The position numbers were made by a program, and so were the translations under genes. 64,000 nt of DNA from contig OZ244571.1 of assembly GCA_965217825.1 (NCBI GenBank), positions 62,001 to 126,000 of the forward strand. Reading direction: 5' to 3'. Each line of letters starts with the position of its first letter. Position 1 is the stretch's first letter. The DNA is from VXNE01 sp965217825. Its GTDB lineage: Bacteria > Pseudomonadota > Gammaproteobacteria > Pseudomonadales > Azotimanducaceae. This document shows, piece by piece, positions 42,879-52,850 of this stretch. The notes under the pieces were generated by a model that ran no database searches, was not told the DNA's origin, and saw nothing but the letters and a program-made list of their open reading frames with translations.

Positions 42879-45140
42879 TCAACGGTCGTCCGGCGTCGAG
42901 GTCCCACCCGCCTCCTCGTTCCGGCGGCCCCACGCGGAAAGGTCGAGGCAGGCGCGCTCCACCGTCCCTCGGTCCCAACGGTCGCGACTCGCGATCAACT
43001 GCAGCAGGTCCGTCTGGTCCGGCATCCCCAGCACCAGCCGGTAGAGCGCCCTCTCCCGGTTCAGCTTCGCAAGGCGTTCGGGCGTCTCGCTACCAGGCAC
43101 CGAGAACACCAGCCGCTGGATGGATGACCCGGGCGCGACCCACCACGGCTCCAACCCCTTGGGGTCTGGCAACTCGGCTTCGGCCTTCTTCGACAGTTCC
43201 ACCCAAGGGCTCCCGCACTGCGGTACCCCCGTCGACAGCCGGTCGGCGATGGCGCGCCGCACTGACAGCCCGGCGAACCGGCTCACGCGTCCTTCCCTCT
43301 GCTCGAGCGCGACCGGACCCGAGCAGAGGTCCCAATGCGCGAGCGCCCTGCACCAGGGATGGAAGTCCAACCCCTCCTGGCCGATCGACGTCGTGACGAG
43401 GACATGCGGCCAGAACGGGCCGTTGAAGGCGCGCCGCACCTCGTCCGGCCGCAGCGGCGAATCCTCGGACTCAGTCCACCTGTCCCGCCTCCGTCGACCG
43501 GCCGCCCGCGCCTCGTTCAGCGCCACCGCGGCGTGGCACCGCAGCGGCACCGTCTCGTCCTTCGATCCGAGCCTGTGAAGTCGGATGGTGCTGGTCGTCA
43601 GCCGCAGCGCGGCTTCCAGTTCGACCAAACCATCGGTCCAGTCCTGCCCGCCCGCCATGCCCATGTACCAGAAGTGCTCGTCCAGCACGGACTCGAGGTT
43701 GCCCTCGACCACGGCCCGGCGGATCCGGTCGGGAAAGCGCCCCTTTTCCCCAGCCCCGCCGCGAACCAGGATCCGTCCAGATAGGACCGAAACCCACGCC
43801 ATGAGATTCCCGCGACAGACGCCAGGTGCTCCTGATCCAAACCGCAGTCCCAGTGGCGCGCCAGCGCCCGCGCGAGCACGACCCCGGGCGCCTCAAGCGC
43901 CAGCGTCGCCAAGTCCGCCAGCTCCGCTTCGCTGATCCGGCCCAACGGCGTCCGTGCAGCCTCCTCCCACCGGGCGACGACCGCCGCCAGCCGACCTCCT
44001 GCCTCCGACCGGGTTCCCGGATCCGCGAGGACCTCCCTCCAAGCGGATCCGCTGGCGTCCCAGTGCCCGGTGGCACCCTCGGCCGCCGCAAGCACGGCCC
44101 AGGGCGGGCGTCGTCGCCCGGACGCACGGCGGACGACCCGGACACCCTGCTCGGCGAGAAGTTCCCGGAGCCGGGCGCGCACGGCGGATCGCGCCTTCGG
44201 CAGGCTGCCGAGCCCCTGCGCGATCGGGTCCGCCCGCGCCAGGAGGGGCGACGGGTGGAACAGTGCCAGCAGCCCCGGACGCCGAGGGTCCGCGGGGAGC
44301 GCCATTCGCATGGCGTTACCGTAGCTCGGCACCCTCCCGCTCCGCCTCGATTGCAGCCACGCCTCGACCGCGTAGCTGACGAGGCCCGACACCGCCAGCG
44401 GCACCGCGCGGAACCGGCTGAATACCAGCAGCTTACCGTCGAGCGCCCCCCCGCCACGCGCCTGCCAGTCCCCGGATAGTCGCCACCAGGGCAGGGACGG
44501 GGAGACCCACGGCAGAGCCAGCCGCCGCAGGGGCATCGCCTCCAGCAGCGCTCTGAAACCGGGGTGAGCCCACCGGTCCCCCGTCTGGAAACCGTCGCGG
44601 TGCTCCTCCGTCATCTCGATGCTACGCCGTGCCGGCAGCGTCTTGTCCGCCCGTCTCCAAACCTTGTAGCGCCCCCCGAGGGCCTGCATGGGCAGGGGCA
44701 CCGACCGCCACAGCGGCACCGCCCAGCCCGCGTCCTTTGGACACAGACTCTCCGCAAGGTGGCGGAACACCGAAACGTCGGCAGTCGCCAAGACCGCCTC
44801 GCGGGGGGCGCCGTCCTCGGGCCCCTCCTCGGACCGCGGCCGCTCCGTTCTCGACAGCACCTCGGTCAAGAGCTCCGTCAGTTCGGCTCGCGTCCGCCGA
44901 GCGCATTCGGAGAACGGGTCACCCTTGAGCAGCTCATCCTCCAAATCCCCGAACAACTCTCGCACCCGGCCTGCCGCTTGGCGGCCCGCCCGGCGGCCGC
45001 CGTACAGATACTCCACCACCGCGAAGAAGTCGCCGCCTGTTCGGCCACCCTCGTCCGTCTCCCGGAAGGGCGTGTACGGCGTCGCGGACAGCAACAGCTG
45101 GGGCGTGCGCCGTCCCCCCGTCTCGCCTCGGATCGGTAGT
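42879..45140 (-). pseudogene. C-terminal remnant of an SF2 helicase, frameshifted
   Basis: About 750 residues of a large helicase in two frames. The right piece starts, at the junction with hsdS, just before LLLSATPYTPF (motif III-like), and continues through FSRFRAVPLAV and long variable regions. The left piece (from about 43745) has EHFWYMGMAGGQ and the helicase C-terminal motifs VTTSIGQEGLDFHPWC and GPVALEQREGRVSRF (motifs V and VI). The reading frame changes at a GGGGAAAAGGGG-like tract (43737-43752). Motifs I and II are missing, lost at the fusion. The motif VI pattern is that of SNF2/DISARM-type or similar defence helicases and not of HsdR. It cannot make a working ATPase. Confidence 0.8.
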
Positions 45141-46235
45141 CTCGGCCCGCTCGATACGCAGCCTTTCATCAACGGCGATTACCCGCTCCACAATCCGGGC
45201 TTGTTCCTGAGGCTTTGGAATTGGGACAACCAGCTCCCGTATCTCTTCAAGGTGTAGATTAGTGACCGTACCTTGCTTCGACCGCTTCCGAATCTGCGAC
45301 CAAATGACGTCCGTGCCAAAGAGCGAGGCAAGGAACGGGCCGTTAAGGCTTGATTTCACCCGGATAAGGCACAGACTTACGAAAATCGAGAACTCCCAAT
45401 TCCAGTCGACCACTTTTGCAATCCCTACGGTTCCGTTCTTTGACAACAAAATATCCCCAAGCCTAGGCGCGCAACGCTTCCGCAATTCCCTATGTTCTAC
45501 ATACGAAACGTACTTCACTCTATCACGCGCAACCTCATCTGACTGGATGTCACTTACTCGGAGGAATGGCACTCCATGGTCAACGTAAGTCGGAGTCCAA
45601 TGCGTCCCGTCCACTATTTGTCGTGTTACCTCGCTTAATGACTGCCAATCCCACTCCTTGGGAATCCATCCCACGGGCGTTTGTTTGTAAAGTTTAGACG
45701 CTTCTTCACGAGGTCGCCTGAGTCGTCCGTCTTCCGTCACACCTCTGGTACAAAGGTCGCGCAGCACACCCGCCCTCAGCTGCTGAGTCTTGACAATCAG
45801 CGCCTCCGTCTGCTCAATAGCTTCGTCGACCGTCGACAAAATCTTCGCGACATCGTTTTGTTGTGCCTCCCCAGGGTTCTCGAAAGATATCTTACACAGC
45901 CAATCTCGACTGATACTTGGAACACCGGTCGCTTCGTTCAACCTCGCAAGATCGAAGTGCTCCAGATTGTAGTAGAGCCAGAGTGCGCTAACTTTATCCT
46001 TTGGTACAACCGCGAATGTTGTGTCAACCGCCCAAAAGGGCAGGTCTACGTACTGGGCGTTGCGGAGAGAGCCCTTGCGAGGCACGACTACCGCTGGCCC
46101 CCGAAAATTAGGCCGCATGGCTCGCCCATACATGCCGCCCGTTCCTATAACCGGAAACGCTCCGTCTCTGTGCACAACTGCGCTGGGAGACTGACCATAA
46201 TGGACGTCAGCCAGTTCGCGAAGACACCTACGCAT
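45141..46235 (-). pseudogene. hsdS: Type I restriction specificity subunit, C-terminally truncated
   Basis: HsdS determines the DNA sequence recognised by a type I restriction-modification enzyme. Two target-recognition domains are visible: about residues 1-130 ending with VPSISRDWLCKISFENPGEAQQNDVAKIL, then the central helix TVDEAIEQTEALIVKTQQLRAGVLRDL, then a second domain from GWIPKEWDWQSL to VVPIPKPQEQARIVERVI. The second conserved helix stops at DERLRIERAE; the frame then runs into the helicase remnant out of register and terminates at 44934. It starts inside the end of hsdM (8-base overlap). The domains are intact but the distal helix is missing, and the partner hsdM is broken. Confidence 0.85.
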
Positions 46236-48910
46236 AGCCGAGTTCTTCCAGCAAGCCCTTTAGCTTCTCAGCTGCCGAATCCCGCTTCTTCGCAATGCAC
46301 GACGCCGTGATAGCGTACTTCGCATTCAGATTCTCCAATGCTGTTAAGCACGCCCGTTTCTCCCCCTGTATGTACGAGCTGTACCTCACGACTAACACGC
46401 CTTTCAAGCGGCCAACGATCAACTCACGTGCTTTTTCGCGGTCGATCTTCGCACGCGCCGCAGAAGTAAGTGCGTCCTGTTCGTTCTCAGCAGCTCGCAA
46501 TTCGGCTTTGAGTTTCTTAACCTCGTCTTCGAGCGCCTTGTGACCTTCTAGCCGCGTCACACACTCCCTATACCGGTCCAGCGCAGCCTGCCCGTCACGC
46601 ATCCGCACCTGAATGACATCCACTCCTTCCAGTTGGCGATCGGCCTTCGCCGCCAGATCTAGGACCAGCTGCCCGGCGGAAAAGTCGGACTCACCTTCCT
46701 TGAATGCCTTCTGAGTCATCCCACGCGTAACATCGCCCTTGCGCGTGCCCTTCGGGACCAACCCGGCGATTTTGAGCTCAACGAACAGGTCCGAGGCCAT
46801 TGCTTTCAGCTCTTTCAGAGCGCCCCTCCACGCCTCATCAGCCTTCTTCGAATCCTCCCTGATCGCTTTCACCTGGTCGATTGCCATGACGCCGGTGTTG
46901 TCGGGGTCTTCGTATCCCTCCTCGTCGGCCGCCTCCAACAGCGCCGTCAGCGTACCGAGACGCGAACGCTTCGCCTCAATCTCCGCCAGTACATCGGGAA
47001 ACTCGCTCTCCAATATCTTAGCGTCGGGCACGAGCTCCGGGCCCCAACCGCTCGCGGCGATCGACTTGAGATCGGCCTTGATCTCATCCAGGTAGCGCGC
47101 GAACGCGCCTCGCACTTGGTGGCCCGTCAGGAGGTTGTTTCCGACGAACGTGTCCTCGATCGACGCGAACAGGCTTCGACGCAGGTCGTAGATGTTGCCG
47201 CGTCGAGCGCTGTGCCGCGTAAGGGCATCGATGGCAGGCAGGTGCTCCTCCCACCACGACTCGATGCGCTTGACGAACGCGTCGTGCGCTGCCGCCACAC
47301 TCCCGTCACCGTTGACGATCTCCGCCAAGGTGCGCAGGTCGGCGACTTCGGGCGCGAAATCGACGTACGCGTCATCGCCCTGCCGCGGCTGGAAACAGCG
47401 CTCCCGCAGACCCGGGTAGTTCGCCCAGAAACGCTCCAGCGCATCGACCTCGGCCGCAGGTACGCCGCCGTAGAGATGCGCGCGCACATCCTGCGGTTCG
47501 GGCGGCGCTGCGTTGTCGACGTATCGCCTGATGTTGCAGTTGAGATCCTCGGCCTCGATTTCCTCCACCGGCACGCGCCTGGCGTAACCCGGCAGTTCGT
47601 CCTTCTCGCCGCTCGAGAGCGTCCGGTAGGCATGCACGATCCGCGAGATGTCCTCCGGGCGCAGGAAGTTCTGTGCCTTGCCCTCGCGGTAGTCCCGGTC
47701 GGCGTTGATGAACACGACGTGCCGCCGTTTCGCCGCGTGGCGCTTGTTCATCACGAGAATGCACGCAGGAATGCCCGTGCCGTAGAACAGGCCCGCCGGA
47801 AGGCCGACGATCGCCTCGAGCCATCCGCGCTCGATGAAGTACCGCCGGGCCTCCCGCTCCTCACCGCCACGGAACAACACGCCGTGCGGCATCACGGTGG
47901 CCACCCGTCCCTCGTTCTTCAGAACCGAAATCATGTGCTGGACGAACATGAGATCGGCCTTCTTGCCCTTCTCCGGCATCCACACCGCGAACCGGCCCGG
48001 ATGCTCGACGTCCTTGCGGATGTAGTTCTGGCTGAAGGGGGGATTGGCCAGGACCCGGTCGAAGCGGCGCAGTTCCCCGTTCCCGTCCTTGTTTTACGGC
48101 CGGCGGATGGTGTCCTCCTGGCGGACGTCGGCGTGGTCGATGTCGTGCAGCAGCATGTTCATCTTGCAGATCGACCACGTCGTTGGCCACGCTCATATCG
48201 TCGGGGTTCCCGCCGATCTCGCCGATGTAGTCGCGGCTCTGAATCAGCATGCCACCCGACCCCACCGTCGGGTCGTAGATGCTCATGCCGGGCCGCGGGT
48301 CCACGATCTCGACCATCGCCCGCACCACCTCGGCGGGCGTGTAGAACTCCCCGGCCTTCTTGCCCGCCGAATCCGCGAAGTACTTGATAAGATATTCGTA
48401 GGCCGCGCCCAGCAGATCGGGGAACTCGAAGTTCTCGTCTCGAAGCGGAATCTTCTCGAAGTTCTGCACGAAGTTGGACAGGGTGTCGTCGTCGAGCGTC
48501 CGCTGACCGATCTTGCGGTTGAAGTTGATGTGCTTGAGTACATCCTGGAGGGTGTCGACGTTCGCGTCCTCCAGTGCCTCGAGCGCCTTGTTTAGCGCTG
48601 TGCCGACGTTGTTTTTTAGATGCCGGATGTTCTCCCACCGCGCCTCTTCGGGGACGAAAAACCGGTACTTGTCGGAGTTCTTCAACTGCGACGCGACGAA
48701 CTCGTCGGCCAGCCCTTCCGCCCTGAGGCTCTCCTCAAGTCGACCACGATCCTGATCGAACAAGTCCGAGAGCCTCTTCAGGAACAGCATCCCGAAGATG
48801 TATTCCTTGTACTCGGATGCGTCCATGTTGCCGCGCAGGTCGTCGCACGCCCTGAATAGCAAGGACGACAGCTGCGACAACGTGAGCTTTTCCGACATCG
48901 GCCCGCTCAC
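46228..48910 (-). pseudogene. hsdM: Type I restriction-modification methyltransferase subunit, broken
   Basis: HsdM is the N6-adenine methyltransferase subunit. The 5' part (GTG at 48910) has the N-terminal helical domain SLLFRACDDLRGNMDASEYKEYIF and motif I YDPTVGSGGML. After GGNPDDMSV the expected YGQEKN-type sequence is missing and the frame changes (about 48170-48200). The next frame restores KMNMLLHDIDHADVRQEDTIRRP but meets an in-frame TAA (48094-48096). The rest continues with LANPPFSQNY (motif IV) and MPHGVLFRGGEE to the normal end LLEELGYA at 46228. A long coiled helical C-terminus is present. At least two lesions make it non-functional. Its start overlaps the HEPN-CBS gene by 4 bases. 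Confidence 0.88.
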
Positions 48911-49788
48911 AGGAGGTCGAACGCCGTCACGATCCCAACCGCCTCGCGCCGCTTCCCCACCTTCCTCGTCACCACCACCGGCAGCCTCGGCTCATCCTCG
49001 CCCAGCAACTGACCCAAGGGCTCATCCTCCTTTACCGCGTCCGCCGGGTAGACCCGCATTCGCGAACCGCACTCGCCGCACCGCGCCATTTTCAGCGTGC
49101 AGCCGCGAGCGCGCCCGTTCTCCCGCGCCAAGAAGACCGCCAGTTCCTCGGCACGGACGCAATCCCACTTCTCCTCGTCAGTTCCGCCGTCACGCAACGG
49201 CAGCGCCGAGTAGTCATTGACCAGCATCGTCCTGCGCAGATCCGCAAGCGTCTGCCAGTCGTGGGCGCACATCGGGTTCGACACCATGACATCCTTCATC
49301 GTACCCATGTCATTCTCCTTCGCCAGTTCCACCAGCGCCCCTAGGAGCACCGTGGCCAACGCGGCCACCCGGGTGCCCGTCAGCGCCGCTTCGGTACCCG
49401 TGTGCGCGATGTCGTTCCTCCCCCGCAAGACGCAGCGGTAGAGGTCGTCCCACTCCACTCCCGGCAATCCGGTGTCCGCAAGCCGGGCCGGCGCATCGCT
49501 CCTCACCAGCCTCCTCATCGCCTCCGTCGCCGGGCCCAGCGCAATGTCGGGGCAGCCGGTGACGTACTTCGCGATCCGTTCGATCTCGTGCAGCAGCGCC
49601 TCTACGCTGCCACGACCGTTCGCGAAACCCGTCAGCGCACCTTTCAGATCGCCCCGCAGCGCACGCGCCGCGTCCGCCGAAATGGCGCGTCGATCCGTCA
49701 CATCCTTCTCCGTCCCATCGCAGGCTTCGCCGCCGTCATCGCCCTCGTCCGCCATTCCTGACTGGTCCCCGTACCGCCGTTGCCGCAT
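48907..49788 (-). CDS. HEPN-like and CBS-pair protein upstream of hsdM
   Basis: A 293-residue protein. The N-terminal helical half (about residues 30-160) contains RNDIAHTG (about 137), fitting the R-x4-H motif of HEPN ribonucleases. The C-terminal half is a CBS pair: MKDVMVSNPMCAHDWQTLADLRRTMLVNDYSALPL (shown in parts as VMVSNPM and LVNDYSALPL) and PRLPVVVTRKVGKRREAVGIVTAFDLL (parts LPVVV, GIVTAFDLL), separated by an ARCGECG metal-binding-like turn. The stop overlaps the hsdM start (GTGA), so it belongs to the R-M operon. The start could be 49788 or 49755. It may sense nucleotides through the CBS pair and restrain or trigger RNA cleavage when the R-M system fails; this is inference. Confidence 0.7.
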   Translation of the reverse strand: MRQRRYGDQSGMADEGDDGGEACDGTEKDVTDRRAISADAARALRGDLKGALTGFANGRGSVEALLHEIERIAKYVTGCPDIALGPATEAMRRLVRSDAPARLADTGLPGVEWDDLYRCVLRGRNDIAHTGTEAALTGTRVAALATVLLGALVELAKENDMGTMKDVMVSNPMCAHDWQTLADLRRTMLVNDYSALPLRDGGTDEEKWDCVRAEELAVFLARENGRARGCTLKMARCGECGSRMRVYPADAVKEDEPLGQLLGEDEPRLPVVVTRKVGKRREAVGIVTAFDLL

Positions 49789-49957
49789 GATCGGGACATA
49801 CGTGCCGCCCTTCAAGACCGCGCGACCTCGCTTACCCCGCACACCGGCTCCCGGGAACCCGTAGACGACCACCGTGGTCGCCCGCCGACCAAGCCGCCCG
49901 GGTCGCTGACCTCGACACGCCACGCCATTCAGTCGACCGGCGAGCGTACCCGTCCGC

Positions 49958-51548
49958 CTACCGCCGACGCATCCTGCTCGAGTACCTCGCGTACCGTTTA
50001 ACCGACGCCGCCAGCCTCTCCCGACTGCCGGCCCCGAAGCCCGCGGACACCAGCGCCTCGAATCCATCCCCGGTCGCGATGCGCCGGACCACCCGATCTA
50101 TCGAACGCCGCCACCCGTTCCGACCTACCGGCGCCCAGAACCCGCCGTCCTCGGCTTCGAGCTGCTCCGTCGACAGGGCCTCGCAAAAGGCGAGCGAACC
50201 CAGAATCTCCCACGTGTCATACAGATCCTCGAAGTCGCCGATCACGGCGGCGAAGCTCCCGCACCAACTGTCCATCACGGTGCACAGGTGGTCCGACAGC
50301 GGCGTGTGGTAGCGTTCCAGCTCCGGCAGTTGGTACCAGATCCTGTCGTCCCCGCCATCCCAAGTCCACAGGAACAGCTTGTCCACCACGCGCCCTGGCT
50401 CCCCGTCCGCCCTCTGCAGGGGGTGCGACAACAGCCGGTGCAGCGCTTCCCAGCGCCCGGCGTAGGTTACACCGAGGCCGTAAGAAGCCAGCAGCAATAA
50501 CCGCCGCGTAGGCGCGAAGGTAGAGCAGGCTCGTCACTCCTGCGCGCACCTCGTCGGCCTGCCGCACCAGCGCCAAGCGCGCGTTCACAACCCCGTCCAC
50601 CTCGTGGCCGTCCCCCCACCGTCCAAGCGCGCCCGCCATGCGCCCCAGCGGTTCCACCGACGAATAGTAGAACACCGTGCGAACGCGGATTCCATGCGCG
50701 TCAGGACTCGCGGGCGACGTAGACGACCGCAGACGCGCGAGGAGCATCTCGACTTCCGACTCCAGCAGGTCGTCGAGTTCCACCCGGTACTGCGGCTTGG
50801 CGACGAAGCGTTTCGCGACGTTCACCAGCAACTCCACGTTCCTCGGGTCCCGGCGCCGCGTCTGGACCAGGGTCTGCACCCGGTCCCGGAGCTTGCCGAA
50901 GAACTCGTCGGCGCCTTCGATGGGCACGAAGTACCCACGCCGCTGCTCCACTATGCGCCGCGCCGCGTCTCCCGGCTCGCCGCGCACTGCCCAGAAGAGC
51001 GAGTACCTGCGCGAGGGCGCGCGCGTCATCGCCCTGCGCAGCGCCTCGTCCCACTCCGCCGACCACCCGCACACCACCACGCCGTGCTCGTCGAAGATCC
51101 GGTCGAGGAGCGCGTCCAACGCCGCCGGGTAGTCCGCCAGTTCCCCGTCCGTGTTGCGGATCCGCGCGTCCTTGTAGTCGCCGTGCAGCTTCACCAGATA
51201 GCACGGCGCGTGGGTCAGCGGCACCGCGCCCTGCAAGGCGTCGACCGAGTCCACGACGGTGGGCTCGACGCCCCGCTCCCGCAGTGCGTTCTCCAGCAGG
51301 CGGTCGAAGTTCGTGGTGACCAGCACCCGGATCAGGCCATCGCGGACCAAGTCCGCGATCGCCCGATGCGCCAGTGTGGGCACCTTCCGGCCCTCGGACC
51401 GCTCCTCCGCCGTCGGCTCGATGTAGCCTTCGAGTATCGAGCGCCGTTCGTCCGGAGATCCGCCGAGTTCCTCGACGAGTTCCGAGTAGTCCGGTTCCCT
51501 TCCGACACTGTCCCGGTACCAGCCGGCCCAGTCATCCTGCTCCGCCAC
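49958..51548 (-). pseudogene. SIR2-like NADase gene, N-terminally deleted and frameshifted
   Basis: SIR2-like defence proteins deplete NAD+ on infection. Visible motifs are VLVTTNFDRLLENAL (about residues 74-88), YLVKLHGDYKD (about 116-126) and VVVCGWSAEWDEAL (about 152-165), all standard for SIR2_2-type domains. The first glycine-rich GAG-S NAD-binding motif that should precede them is absent, because the 5' part was lost at the junction near 51545. In the C-terminal part the frame changes between about 50497 and 50510 (LYLRAYAA joins LLLASYGLGVTYAGRW in another frame) and ends at 49958. It is therefore dead. The C-terminal helical region is the type that often follows SIR2 domains in anti-phage proteins. 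Confidence 0.82.
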
Positions 51549-51741
51549 CTCCTGCCGCGGCGATCAGGAACTTGAAGGTCTGCTCTATGCCGCTGTAGGC
51601 GGCAGTGGTAAACGGCCACACGCCTGCGATCTCCGTCCCCGGGTGCACATCGTGCCCCTTGAACGTGTCCTCGTATGCCTCCCGCGTTCGCTCTTGGGCA
51701 ATCGTCAGGCGTTGAACAATCTCCCAGTCGTCTCGGCTCAT
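51532..51741 (-). pseudogene. N-terminal fragment of a small helical (HEPN-like) protein
   Basis: Sixty-nine residues starting MSRDDWEIVQRLTIAQERTREAYEDTF, with a good GAGGG ribosome binding site before the ATG at 51741. The block AYSGIEQTFKFLIA resembles the core helix of HEPN-like defence-associated proteins. The conserved sequence breaks off after FLIAA, where the frame runs into GGGGAG and stops within the SIR2 remnant. It looks like the 5' end of one gene joined by deletion to the middle of the SIR2 gene. Confidence 0.5.
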
Positions 51742-52260
51742 GCTGTTTCCCTCGTAGCGCGCGCAACGTAGTGGAACGGTGTGCACGCGTCCAGCGATTG
51801 GCTCCGCTGTCGCATTCACCAGCCTCCTGCGCCGGGAGCCAGATCCGTTGTTTCCGCTGCCGTACGCTGCGTTCGCTTGCGCGTCTTCGGTTCGGCCAAG
51901 TCGTCCACGGGGAATGCTGTTCCGAGCCGCAAATGGGAAAAGGAACCGGCGACTTGCGGAACTGCCTCAGAATGACCACTTACGCTGCAATGGCTTCGCC
52001 CACGCCGCGCACCGGAGGAACTGGGCCTTGGGCGGGCCGCTCGACAAGGAACGCTTTGGGTTCGTCGACCACTTCCACCCGCCCAATAGTCTCGCCCACC
52101 GCTTAGGGTCCGCATCCGCCACTCCGCGAATCCGCGGCTCCGACACACGTCGCCTCTGCCGCCACACCGGACTCCGTGATCGTCTCAGACAGACGCACCA
52201 AAACTCTTCTTAATGGGCGGAACGATTGTGGAGATGCCACGTCCCGAACTCAAAATTATA
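51742..52260. other. 519-base region without a recognised gene
   Basis: Only short overlapping frames occur, none with a convincing start or family. The segment near 52200-52260 is AT-rich and may once have held a promoter for the minus-strand genes to its left. I see no repeats. Confidence 0.45.
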
Positions 52261-52551
52261 TCAGTAAAAACAATAGCTTGAGAGACATCTTCCCTCCTGC
52301 CTCTGCAGTCCGGTACTCACCAAGTCGGCATCGCTCAGCCGGGCGCCGGTCAGATCGGCGTGCCTGAGCACGGCATCCTGAAGATTGGCTTCCTCAAGAT
52401 TCACCTGATGCAACCGATCGAAGGTCAGTTCGGCTCCGGGTAGCCACGCCCCCGCCAGATTCATCTTGGGCAAGCGCATGCCGATCCCAGTAGTGGCCTC
52501 CGAGACGATTCGCACGAAGCTGCCACCAAAGTCTCGATTGAGCAACTCCAA
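52261..52551 (-). pseudogene. Pentapeptide-repeat protein fragment
   Basis: A 96-residue frame whose second half is made of A(D/N)LxX-type pentapeptides (MNLAGAWLPGAELTF, VNLEEANLQDAVLRHADLTGARLSDADL in consecutive parts). Such repeats build right-handed beta-helices in many bacterial proteins. The repeats end abruptly at LVSTGLQRQEG and a stop, and the N-terminal ELLNRDFGGSFVRIV reads like the middle of a longer protein, since RRALE precedes it in frame before a stop. It is most likely a fragment left by deletion. Confidence 0.55.
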
Positions 52552-52850
52552 CGCCCTGCGTGCGGAACTGTCAGGAGGTCAAGCCCCGCGAATCAACCGG
52601 GATGCAGTTGCTCGCGGATGCCAACGACGCAATGCCTCGACGAATCAAGATGTGGATGCTATTAACGCGAACCGCTAGCGGCACCGTCCAACCCGCCGCC
52701 TTCTGGACAACCGCTCCGGCCCCGGTCTATGCCTCCCGACTCAACCCGATGCCTACAACCGGCTGTCGTCCGCCAGCAACTTGAGCACATATCTCTCCTC
52801 CTCAGGCAGCCCGCCCGCCGAGCCGAGATTCAACTACCTGATCTGCGGCC

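Noticed and set aside
42879..45140. Helicase remnant as HsdR of the type I system
   Set aside because: The motif VI region GPVALEQREGRVSRF and the flanking sequence are not like HsdR, and no HsdR nuclease domain is visible; a separate defence helicase fits better.
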